Source of the DNA: Bacteroidota bacterium
Lineage (GTDB): Bacteria > Bacteroidota > Bacteroidia > Cytophagales > Cyclobacteriaceae
Assembly: GCA_023417955.1 (NCBI GenBank)
Contig: JAEZDW010000335.1
Location: 1 to 6,610 of the forward strand
Length of the DNA stretch: 6,610 nt
Direction of reading: 5' to 3'
Below, one piece after another: positions 1-6,482 of the stretch. Below the pieces are notes generated by a model. That model searched no databases, was not told the DNA's origin, and saw nothing but the letters and a program-made list of their open reading frames with translations. The translations under genes were made by a program, and so were the position numbers. Within the stretch, counting starts at the first letter, position 1. Each line of letters opens with the position of its first letter.

Positions 1-216
1 GTCCTCATCACCGTGGCCGATAACGGCCTTGGCATCAGCCCTGAAAACCAGGACAAGATATTCCAGCTTTACAGACGTTTCCATTTCCACGTTGAAGGCC
101 GGGGTGTAGGTTTGTTCCTGGTAAAAACGCAGGTTGATTCATTAGGCGGAAGCATTGAAATTGAAAGCATGCCCGATCTTGGGACTACAGTGCGCATCTG
201 GCTTAACAAGGCCTGA
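1..216 (+). CDS. Sensor histidine kinase, C-terminal ATP-binding domain (5' partial)
   Basis: The frame is open from the first base of the window and stops at a TGA at 214-216, so only about the last 71 residues are present. They form the distal part of a HATPase_c domain: a G1 box (ADNGLGI, bases 13-33), an F-box-like segment (KIFQLYRRFH) and a G2 box (GRGVGLFLVK), then the usual closing strands (GGSIEIES...GTTVRIWL). The N box, the phospho-accepting His and any sensor domains lie upstream, outside the window. The combination 'F.LYRRFH.H.EGRGVGLFLVKTQ' resembles PAS-domain sensor kinases common in Bacteroidota (established family knowledge), so PAS modules upstream are likely but unseen. An internal GTG at 13 could serve as a start, but it would begin inside the ATP-binding fold, so a truncated longer gene is the better reading. 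There is no receiver domain after the HATPase. The gene's signal and partner cannot be told from here. Confidence 0.9.
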   Translation, partial: VLITVADNGLGISPENQDKIFQLYRRFHFHVEGRGVGLFLVKTQVDSLGGSIEIESMPDLGTTVRIWLNKA

Positions 217-320
217 CAGTCGTCGCCATCCGCGTTGTTCCTGTGCACCGTTGACCGAAATAACACCCCGGCAATCCGCGCCAATTGTCACTGCCCCGGC
301 CATTGCGCTATTCGTGTAAA

Positions 321-348
321 TTCCGTGTTGTGACACGCGTGAATTTTG
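321..348 (+). promoter_or_regulatory. Possible promoter/operator upstream of the oxidoreductase operon
   Basis: Bases 341-348 (GAATTTTG) match the Bacteroidota -7 element TAnnTTTG at all but the first position, about 30 bases before the ATG at 378. No clear -33 TTTG lies at the usual distance. Just upstream are a small inverted repeat (CGTGT 324-328, ACACG 333-337, loop TGTG) and an overlapping 8-base palindrome CACGCGTG (334-341), which could be an operator half-site pair. This rests on short matches only and could be chance. Confidence 0.2.
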
Positions 349-377
349 TACTTTAAGATTTTAACCCAACTCCTGAT

Positions 378-839
378 ATGCCACAATACTCTTTGCTCGT
401 AAACGGTAAGACCCATACCGTTGATGTTGAGGCGGACACGCCTTTGCTTTGGGTCCTTCGGGACAACCTCCGTCTCGTCGGAACGAAATACGGATGTGGT
501 ATCGCGCAGTGCGGTGCCTGCACCGTTCACGTGAACGGAAATGCTATCCGGTCGTGTACCTTCCCGGTGTCTGCCGTTGGTAAGAGTACTGTCACGACAA
601 TCGAGGGCCTTTCTGCTGATGGAAATCACCCACTGCAAACCGCGTGGGACGAAATCGACGTCCCGCAATGTGGCTACTGTCAGGCCGGGCAGATCATGAC
701 CGCTGCAGCACTTCTCAGCAAAAAGGCTAATCCATCTGTAGCGGAAATCGAAAATGCCATGAATGGTAATATCTGCCGGTGCGGAACCTATCACCGGATA
801 CGTGAAGCAATTGTTGTCGCAGCTAATAAATCGAAATAA
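378..839 (+). CDS. (2Fe-2S)-binding small subunit of a molybdenum hydroxylase (isoquinoline 1-oxidoreductase alpha / aldehyde dehydrogenase type)
   Basis: This 153-residue protein is the electron-transfer subunit of a xanthine-oxidase-family enzyme, at the full length usual for IorA/CoxS-type subunits. The N-terminal plant-type ferredoxin domain carries the first [2Fe-2S] cluster on Cys40, Cys45, Cys48 and Cys60 (YGCGIAQCGAC...C). The C-terminal helical domain carries the second on Cys98, Cys101, Cys133 and Cys135 (QCGYCQAGQ ... ICRCGTY). All eight ligands are present. It should take electrons from the Mo centre of the large subunit encoded 3 bases downstream and pass them to an external acceptor. 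It has no signal peptide, so if the complex is periplasmic it must be exported folded with the Tat-tagged partner. The ATG at 378 gives the standard MPQYSLLVNG start; no Shine-Dalgarno sequence precedes it, as in much of Bacteroidota. The closest relatives in style are IorA-like subunits that work without an FAD subunit. The true substrate is unknown, so no gene symbol is given. Confidence 0.96.
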   Translation: MPQYSLLVNGKTHTVDVEADTPLLWVLRDNLRLVGTKYGCGIAQCGACTVHVNGNAIRSCTFPVSAVGKSTVTTIEGLSADGNHPLQTAWDEIDVPQCGYCQAGQIMTAAALLSKKANPSVAEIENAMNGNICRCGTYHRIREAIVVAANKSK

Positions 840-842
840 GCC

Positions 843-3002
843 ATGACGATCAATCCGAAAACATCGCGCCGTGACTTTCTCAAAGTCGCCACCGCCGCAG
901 GAAGCGGACTCGTACTCGGCTTTCACTGGGCAAACGCAAGCCCTATGCGTGTGCTGGCAACAGCAGATATTGCCGAAGGCGACATCAATTTCAACAGCTA
1001 CCTGAGTATTTCGCCTGACGACGTCGTAACCATATTCTCACCAAATCCGGAACTCGGTCAGAACATCAAGACATCATTCCCGATGATTGTTGCCGATGAA
1101 CTCGATGCGGATTGGTCGCGTGTAGTAGTGAAACAGGCTGCGCTCGACACCGCGCGTTTTGAGCGACAACTTACCGGAGGAAGCGGTGCCATCCCGCACA
1201 GCTGGGAACGCCTGCGCAAGGCAGGAGCAACGGCTCGAAATATGTTGATGCAGGTTGCAGCAAAGCGTCTCGGCGTTTCGCCGGATACCCTGAAGACAGC
1301 AGACGGAAAGGTTATTCATGCCGCATCAGGAAAACAGTTCACCTATGGAGAACTGGCTACTGAAGCATCGGCACTTGCGGTACCTGAAGATGTGAAGCTG
1401 AAAGATCCGAAGGAATTCAAACTGATCGGAAAGGCTATACGCAATGTCGACAACCGGGAAATGGTAACCGGCAAACCCCTCTACGGTTTGGACGTGTACC
1501 GCGAAGGTATGGTCGACGCTGTTATTCAGCATCCGCCGGCATTTGGATTAAAGATTAAATCTGTCGACGCAGCAGCTGCCAAAGCAATGCCGGGTATCAC
1601 CGACGTTGTAACCTTTGGAAACAACGTTGCTGTAGTTGGCAAGTCGACATGGCAAGTGATGAAAGCGCGAAAGGCGTTAAAAGTCGAATATGAAAAGGAC
1701 GGGGCGTTGGAAAGCTCAAAAGATCACGACAGGATTTTCACGGATCTGATGAAGAGTGATTCCGATCCGTCGTATGTCAAACGCAGGGACGGCGATCCTG
1801 ACACTGCATTCAGGAATGCGGCAGCGGTGATCACACGCGAGTACGAATGTCCGTTCCTGCCGCATAGTCCGATGGAACCCATGAACTTCTTTGCACATGT
1901 AAAGGAGGATGGCGTGGAATTAGTTGGCCCCTGCCAGTTACCGGATATTACACGCAACGAAGTCGCGAGCACACTGGGCATCGATCCGAAGAAAATGACC
2001 CTTGAATTGACGCGGCTCGGCGGTGGGTTTGGCCGTCGCCTGAAATCCGACTACGCTGTGGAGGCGGCGCAACTTTCAAGTCTCATCAAAGCTCCTGTTA
2101 AAGTAACGTGGTCGCGTGAGGATGACATGACCGGAGGAAGTTATCGCCCCGCAGTGCGTTATCGCTTTAGCGCCGCGCTGGATGACAAAGGAAATATGGT
2201 TGGCTATCACCTTCGCGGAGTTGGTATCAACGCGGGTAATTGCACCCGGGAACACAATTTTCCTTCGGGAGCAGTTGATCATTTATTGATTGAATCCATT
2301 GAACACAAGTCGCCGATAACAACGGGTGCGTGGCGCGCACCAATAACGAACTTCCTCGCTTTCGCGGAACAGGCTTTCCTGGACGAAGTGGCGACGGAAG
2401 CGAAAAAGGATCCGGTGGCCTTCCGGCTCGAGTTACTTGATCGCGCGGAGAAAAATCCGGTAGGCGACATCCGGTATGATATCGCACGTATGAAAAGTGT
2501 GATACGTCTTGCAGCAGATAAGTCGGGCTGGGGTACGAAGAACAATCTTGCCCAGGGATTCAGCGTCTACTTCTCGCACCGCTCATACGTGGCGCAGGTG
2601 GCCGAAGTCGAAATGAAGGACGCCAAACCCGTAATCAGTAAAATACATGTAGCTGCTGACTGCGGTATCGTGGTCAACCTCAGCGGCGCATTACAGCAGG
2701 TTAGGGGTGGCGTTGTTGATGGTATGGGTCATGCCATGTTCAGCAGGCTAACGTTCAAGGACGGTGAGCCTGAACAAAAGAACTTCAATTCGTACAAGCT
2801 CATTCGTATGAAGGAAATTCCGGAGGTGGACGTGCACTTTGTTGACAACGGAATAAGCCCTACCGGATTAGGAGAACCGGCTCTTCCTCCAACGGGAGGT
2901 GCAATAGCCAACGCGTTGTTCAAGGCAACCGGTAAACGGTATTATGTTCAGCCTTTCAGCCTGCCGCAGCCGATACCTGAGAAAATTAAAACCAAAATGT
3001 AA
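843..3002 (+). CDS. Molybdopterin-binding large subunit, isoquinoline 1-oxidoreductase beta / aldehyde dehydrogenase type, Tat-exported
   Basis: This 719-residue protein is the catalytic subunit of a xanthine-oxidase-family molybdenum hydroxylase; such enzymes hydroxylate N-heterocycles or oxidise aldehydes. Residues 8-14 (SRRDFLK) and the hydrophobic stretch after them are a twin-arginine signal, with a plausible cleavage after Ala32 (ANA|SP). The N-terminal region has the IorB-like GGS...SWERLRKAGATAR segment (112-133). The a/b hammerhead begins near residue 200 (TGKPLYGLDV from 209). Cofactor-domain motifs follow: PHSPMEPMN (340-348), GGGFGRR (393-399), GAWRAP (495-500) and QQVRGGVVDGMGH (618-630). 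GLGEP near the C-terminus contains Glu678, the expected catalytic base. The RR after GGGFG and the Tat signal favour the IorB-like branch over xanthine dehydrogenase or CO dehydrogenase. The start is fixed by the Tat motif and by the 3-base gap after the Fe-S gene, which implies an operon and coupled translation. No FAD subunit, cytochrome c subunit or XdhC-like maturation gene is in the window. The substrate cannot be read from the sequence. Confidence 0.95.
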   Translation: MTINPKTSRRDFLKVATAAGSGLVLGFHWANASPMRVLATADIAEGDINFNSYLSISPDDVVTIFSPNPELGQNIKTSFPMIVADELDADWSRVVVKQAALDTARFERQLTGGSGAIPHSWERLRKAGATARNMLMQVAAKRLGVSPDTLKTADGKVIHAASGKQFTYGELATEASALAVPEDVKLKDPKEFKLIGKAIRNVDNREMVTGKPLYGLDVYREGMVDAVIQHPPAFGLKIKSVDAAAAKAMPGITDVVTFGNNVAVVGKSTWQVMKARKALKVEYEKDGALESSKDHDRIFTDLMKSDSDPSYVKRRDGDPDTAFRNAAAVITREYECPFLPHSPMEPMNFFAHVKEDGVELVGPCQLPDITRNEVASTLGIDPKKMTLELTRLGGGFGRRLKSDYAVEAAQLSSLIKAPVKVTWSREDDMTGGSYRPAVRYRFSAALDDKGNMVGYHLRGVGINAGNCTREHNFPSGAVDHLLIESIEHKSPITTGAWRAPITNFLAFAEQAFLDEVATEAKKDPVAFRLELLDRAEKNPVGDIRYDIARMKSVIRLAADKSGWGTKNNLAQGFSVYFSHRSYVAQVAEVEMKDAKPVISKIHVAADCGIVVNLSGALQQVRGGVVDGMGHAMFSRLTFKDGEPEQKNFNSYKLIRMKEIPEVDVHFVDNGISPTGLGEPALPPTGGAIANALFKATGKRYYVQPFSLPQPIPEKIKTKM

Positions 3003-3013
3003 CGTTCTGAATG

Positions 3014-3055
3014 AGTCACGGGATCGCCGTTCCTTAGGTGATGCCGTGACTTTTT
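3014..3055 (+). terminator. Intrinsic terminator of the oxidoreductase operon
   Basis: An outer 8-bp stem pairs AGTCACGG (3014-3021) with CCGTGACT (3044-3051). Past a single G/G mismatch, an inner stem pairs ATCGCC (3023-3028) with GGTGAT (3037-3042), including one G-U pair, closing an 8-base loop. A run of five T follows at 3051-3055. It starts 12 bases after the large-subunit stop codon, as expected for the end of this transcript. It also separates the oxidoreductase operon from the kinase gene. Confidence 0.85.
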
Positions 3056-3065
3056 CCTTATTTTG
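3034..3065 (+). promoter_or_regulatory. Possible promoter for the propeller sensor kinase gene
   Basis: TTATTTTG (3058-3065) differs by one base from the Bacteroidota -7 element TAnnTTTG. TTAG (3034-3037) differs by one base from the -33 TTTG, with a 20-base spacer between them. Start of transcription would fall near 3072, only a few bases before the ATG at 3080. The elements overlap the upstream terminator. The match is short and the region is AT-rich, so this is tentative. Confidence 0.25.
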
Positions 3066-3079
3066 AAGAACGTTCACCG

Positions 3080-6031
3080 ATGCGCAGTCAGCTCCTTTTC
3101 TTTTTCATATTCGCAGCGTTTTCCGCTGCAGCGCAAACATTCAGTTTCCGTCAATACACAGCAGAGCAGGGATTTCCCGGACGTGGTGTAAACACGATAC
3201 TCCGGGATCAGCGTGGTCTGATGTGGATAGGCACCACCGATGGTCTCCTTTCATTAGATGGCTATACCTTCACAGCTCACTCCGGCGATAATTCGCCACG
3301 CGGAGCAATTCTCGCACTGTTTGAAGATCAGAAAGGAACGTTGTGGATCGGGACCGAAAAGGGGTTGTACGCATACGACGGTCGCGCTTTTGCAAGGCAG
3401 GCTTTTCTCACGGAGGACGCAATTACCGGTGTAAGTAACGCGGGTGGGAGTGAAGTCGCTATTTGCTCCCGCGAGCGAGGTGTGTTTCGCTTTAATGGTG
3501 TTACACTGAGTTCACCTGCAAATAATCGCTTTCGCGGAATTCGGTTTAACGACGTTACCCAGTCCGGTGGAAGCACTCTTCTTGCTGCATCTTCCATGGG
3601 TGTTATCCGATACGACAATGATCAGATTGTCACCGTAAACGCTTCACATGGATTGCCTTCCAATGAAGTCAACACCATCGAACGTGGTCCCGGCGGAACA
3701 TTCCTGATAGGCACAAGCAAAGGCGTGTGCATTTACGATAACGGTATGATAAGTATACCTCAGCCGTTGGCGTCGCTGGCAGGTACACCGATCACAGCGA
3801 TTACACGGCTCTCTGAAAAAGAATGGTGGTTCGGCACCGATGACGGCCTCATCCGCTATCACAACGGTCAGCTCACGCGCCACAATCCTTTTCCCGGACA
3901 GGGCCGTAACCGCGTTACGAGCGTGCTTGCCGACCGCGATGGAAACATCTGGCTGGGGTCTGTTCGCGGCCTTTCGTTGATGTTTCGCGAACCGTTCATT
4001 CATTACGGTCCTGTCGATCAACTGGGGAAAGAAGTGCGCAGCATAATTGTTGCATTGAACGGCAACGTAATATGCGGTACGTCGCTGGGTGGTGCTTCCG
4101 TTTATAACGGACGCAGCTTCTCATTGCTAAATAAACGCGATGGCTTTACTTCATCGCAGGTGCTGGCCATGCGTTATGCTCCGGACAGCAGTCTGTGGAT
4201 TGGCACCGAGGACGACGGACTCTTTGTTTTCCGGAAGGATCAGACACTGCACTATACAACCGAGGATGGTTTGCCAGTGAATGCCGTTTCCAGTATTGCG
4301 TTTTCCCCCGAAGGCGACGCCTGGCTTGCGAACGGTGATAAGTTATTTAGTCCGAAGATCGCAAACGATACGCTGATACACACGCAGGTTGTGACTGCAC
4401 CTTCCAATCTTGTGATACACGACATTATTTGGCGTGGGCCGCATACGTTGCTGGCAGCTACTTCGGATGGAATTCACAGCGTTGTCATAAGTAATGACTC
4501 AACGACAGTGAATGAGTTGGAACGCGTGGCACACCTCGAGGGTGCGGTGCATTGCCTGGTTGAACACGACGGAATTGTTTTCGCAGCAACGTCATCAGGA
4601 GTTGCGATGATGGGCGATGGTGGGGTACGTTACATCGGTAGCGAAGACGGTATGGCGCCGGGTCGTGTTTACAGCCTCGTATTCGACAGCGATGGTGAAT
4701 TGTGGGCAGGTACGGAACGCGGCGTAGTCAGGGTTTCGTTTTCAGATAAGTATGCATCAACAGTAGTGCGCCACTTCGGTGAGCGAGAAGGCTTCCGGGG
4801 TGGTGAAGTCTTTCGCAAGGCGTCATGTGTGGATCGGGAGGGAACGCTTTGGTTTGGGACCGTCAACGGCCTCGTGCGCTACAATCCGCGTGGGCAGGGA
4901 GATATGCGTCCCGCGCCGCCGGTGCACGTAACAGGAATGAAACTCTTTTTCGAGAAGATCGAAAACACGCCATACGGTGATTCCGTTGCGTCGTGGTTCC
5001 CGTTACCTGTTAACCTCACGTTGCCTTATGATCAAAACAATATAACTTTCTCCTTCTCGGGTATTGATTACGCCAATCCGGAGGCATTGCGTTATCGGTG
5101 GATACTGGAAGGCTTCTCCCGTGAATGGTCACCTGCACTAACTGAGAGAGAAGCTGTGTTTTCAAATCTGCCTCCCGGAAGTTACACGTTCAGGGTAATG
5201 GCATCCGCCGGGGCAGGGTGGACGGACCCTGCTTCATTTGCGTTTACCATAGCTGCACCGTGGTGGGAATGGTGGTGGGTACGTGCGCTTGTGATCGCGG
5301 CATTCGTAGTTGTGATCTGGTTCATATTCAAACTTCGCCTCAGACAGGTTGAGACCCGCAATCGGATTGTTCAGGAGCGCCTGATGCTGGAAAACAGCGT
5401 TCTCCAACTGGAGCAGGAAGCGTCGCGGCTGCAGATGAACCCGCATTTCATTTTTAACTGCCTGAACTCCATACAAGGGCTCATAGCTGCGCAGGATAAC
5501 CAATCGGCAAAGCGCTACCTGGGACGGTTCGGAAAGCTGATGCGTCAGATTCTTGAAAATGCACGTGAAGAATTGATCCCGCTTTCAAACGAGATACTGA
5601 TGCTTGAAAACTACCTCGACCTTGAACAACTTAGTACGGGCCGAAAGTTCGAGTATAAAATATCCAGTGATCCGGCCATCGACACAGAGGCAACGGAAAT
5701 ACCGCCGATGTTGATTCAACCCTTTGTGGAGAATGCCATCGTCCATGGAGTACGCCGTAAACCGGAAGGAGGGATGATTACGGTACACTTCTTCACCCGC
5801 GACGACGTCCTCGTTTGCGAAGTCACCGACAACGGTATCGGCCGGGAAGCAGCGCATGCACTTAATGAAACGAAAGCTGTCCACAGATCAGCAGCGATTG
5901 GCATCACGCGCCAGCGCCTCGAACAATACGGTAAGTCGCGAAATACCGAGGCGGGCATAACCTTCATCGATCTCGTTAACAATGGCGTGGCGGCGGGAAC
6001 GAAAGTCGTTGTGGCTATCCCACTAAATTGA
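3080..6031 (+). CDS. Two-component-regulator propeller sensor histidine kinase (LytS-type), Y_Y_Y domain, membrane-anchored
   Basis: This 983-residue sensor has a signal peptide at residues 1-18 (cleavage AAA|Q19), then 14 propeller repeats built on the W-[IFL]-G-T-x-x-G-[LV] theme, from MWIGTTDGL (48-56) to LWFGTVNGL (W591). Fourteen blades fit the two seven-bladed propellers of the periplasmic sensors known from Bacteroidota hybrid systems. A Y_Y_Y domain spans about 650-725 (YRWILEGFSREW ... LPPGSYTFRV). One transmembrane helix (about 732-750, after a WWEWWW cluster) leads into a coiled coil (about 751-785). The kinase core is LytS/YehU-like (His_kinase family): phospho-acceptor His789 in NPHFIFNCLNSIQ, N box with Asn885 (QPFVENAIVHG), G1 box DNGIG (917-921), and G2-like AAIGITRQRLEQYG (from 938). 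No receiver or AraC-type DNA-binding domain follows, so it is not a hybrid system. A LytTR response regulator is the expected partner, but none is in the window. The ATG at 3080 directly begins the signal peptide; it has no Shine-Dalgarno sequence. The ligand is unknown. Confidence 0.95.
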   Translation: MRSQLLFFFIFAAFSAAAQTFSFRQYTAEQGFPGRGVNTILRDQRGLMWIGTTDGLLSLDGYTFTAHSGDNSPRGAILALFEDQKGTLWIGTEKGLYAYDGRAFARQAFLTEDAITGVSNAGGSEVAICSRERGVFRFNGVTLSSPANNRFRGIRFNDVTQSGGSTLLAASSMGVIRYDNDQIVTVNASHGLPSNEVNTIERGPGGTFLIGTSKGVCIYDNGMISIPQPLASLAGTPITAITRLSEKEWWFGTDDGLIRYHNGQLTRHNPFPGQGRNRVTSVLADRDGNIWLGSVRGLSLMFREPFIHYGPVDQLGKEVRSIIVALNGNVICGTSLGGASVYNGRSFSLLNKRDGFTSSQVLAMRYAPDSSLWIGTEDDGLFVFRKDQTLHYTTEDGLPVNAVSSIAFSPEGDAWLANGDKLFSPKIANDTLIHTQVVTAPSNLVIHDIIWRGPHTLLAATSDGIHSVVISNDSTTVNELERVAHLEGAVHCLVEHDGIVFAATSSGVAMMGDGGVRYIGSEDGMAPGRVYSLVFDSDGELWAGTERGVVRVSFSDKYASTVVRHFGEREGFRGGEVFRKASCVDREGTLWFGTVNGLVRYNPRGQGDMRPAPPVHVTGMKLFFEKIENTPYGDSVASWFPLPVNLTLPYDQNNITFSFSGIDYANPEALRYRWILEGFSREWSPALTEREAVFSNLPPGSYTFRVMASAGAGWTDPASFAFTIAAPWWEWWWVRALVIAAFVVVIWFIFKLRLRQVETRNRIVQERLMLENSVLQLEQEASRLQMNPHFIFNCLNSIQGLIAAQDNQSAKRYLGRFGKLMRQILENAREELIPLSNEILMLENYLDLEQLSTGRKFEYKISSDPAIDTEATEIPPMLIQPFVENAIVHGVRRKPEGGMITVHFFTRDDVLVCEVTDNGIGREAAHALNETKAVHRSAAIGITRQRLEQYGKSRNTEAGITFIDLVNNGVAAGTKVVVAIPLN

Positions 6032-6070
6032 ATGTCTTTTCATGGCAAGGGCGCACAACATACTGCAAAA

Positions 6071-6103
6071 TTATTCTTCGCCCTATGAACCTTTGAATAT
6101 AGT
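6071..6103 (+). repeat. Degenerate left edge of the tandem repeat array
   Basis: This stretch, beginning 40 bases after the kinase stop codon, is a decayed version of the last ~30 bases of the later units. CGCCCTATGAAC..CTTTGAAT here corresponds to CGCCACTCGTTGAAC..CTTCGAAT at about 6266-6289 and 6455-6478. It implies that the array's true left boundary lies near 6071-6079 rather than at the first hairpin. Confidence 0.5.
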
Positions 6104-6293
6104 TCCCTCCGGCTGAAGCCGGAGCGTTTTTAAGTTTTTCTGCGCTGAAGATGATGCGCGAGTGAGTTTAATTTTGGTTCTTCTGTTGACGTCTGAACTG
6201 GGATTTAAGGATTAAAGGATGGACAGGATGAGGATTGATGGATTGGAAGGATTGTTTATAGTTACGCCACTCGTTGAACTTCTTCGAATGTAC
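6104..6293 (+). repeat. Tandem repeat unit 1 (190 bases)
   Basis: This is the first clear unit of the array. It opens with TCCCTCCGGCTGAAGCCGG and a T-rich tail (conserved 5' arm, 6104-6143). A poorly conserved middle of about 37 bases (6144-6180) follows. A conserved 3' arm then runs through GTCTGAAC, TTTAAGGATTAAAGGA, GGATTGATGGAT and TTATAGTTACGCCACTCGTTGAAC. It is the most divergent of the three units: it reads CTGAACTGGG where units 2 and 3 read CTGAACCGTG, and it has GGATGGACAGGATG in place of GGAGGAACATGAAG. No protein-coding frame is conserved between units. Confidence 0.85.
6107..6131 (+). terminator. Intrinsic terminator downstream of the propeller kinase gene (repeat unit 1 hairpin)
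   Basis: A perfect 7-bp GC-rich stem CTCCGGC (6107-6113) / GCCGGAG (6118-6124) with a TGAA loop is followed by CG and five T, then a second T run at 6135-6139. It starts 75 bases after the kinase stop codon and is the first terminator-like structure there. The same hairpin recurs in each repeat unit, so it may be part of the repeat rather than a dedicated gene terminator. Confidence 0.6.
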
Positions 6294-6482
6294 TCCCTCC
6301 GGCTGAAGCCGGAGCGTTGTTAAGTTTTTCTGCCCGGAAGATGGTACGCGATTTAGTTTTAGTTTTGTTCTTCTGTTGCCGTCTGAACCGTGATTTAAGG
6401 ATTAAAGGAGGAACATGAAGAGGATTGATGGATGGAAGGATTGTTTATAGTTACGCCACTCGTTGAACTCTTTCGAATGTAC
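6294..6482 (+). repeat. Tandem repeat unit 2 (189 bases)
   Basis: This unit has the same order of parts as unit 1: hairpin arm 6294-6333, variable middle 6334-6370, conserved 3' arm 6371-6482. Its hairpin stem (6297-6303 / 6308-6314) is perfect, but the T tract is interrupted (GTTGTTAAG). From the GTTGCCGTCTGAACCGTG segment onward it matches unit 3 almost exactly, which suggests units 2 and 3 come from the most recent duplication. Confidence 0.88.
6297..6320 (+). terminator. Repeat-borne hairpin, unit 2 (weak terminator form)
   Basis: The stem CTCCGGC / GCCGGAG and TGAA loop are identical to unit 1. The following tract is CGTTGTTAAG, so the T run is broken by a G and the structure would be a weaker terminator. 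No gene ends just upstream, so a terminating role here is doubtful. Confidence 0.35.

Noticed and set aside
13..216. A complete 67-residue gene starting at GTG 13
   Set aside because: The start would fall just before the G1 box inside the ATP-binding fold, and the frame is open to the left edge. It is the tail of a longer kinase gene.
217..377. Terminator for the first kinase gene or a small gene in the gap
   Set aside because: I found no GC-rich hairpin followed by a T run after the stop codon at 216, and no open frame of note on either strand that is not a shadow of its neighbours.
288..926. Long antisense open frame (212 codons) opposite the Fe-S subunit gene
   Set aside because: It lies fully antisense to the well-supported Fe-S gene and the start of the large subunit, has no recognisable domain or signal, and is cysteine- and arginine-rich in the way typical of shadow frames.
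378..3002. Xanthine dehydrogenase or CO dehydrogenase operon
   Set aside because: There is no FAD subunit, the large subunit has a Tat signal, and its motifs (GGGFGRR, GAWRAP) fit the IorB-like branch. The CO dehydrogenase active-site loop with its Cys was not seen.
3080..6031. Hybrid two-component system (one-protein sensor, receiver and AraC regulator)
   Set aside because: The protein ends directly after the HATPase domain. There is no receiver or helix-turn-helix, and the kinase core is of the LytS type (NPHFIFN) rather than the HisKA type.
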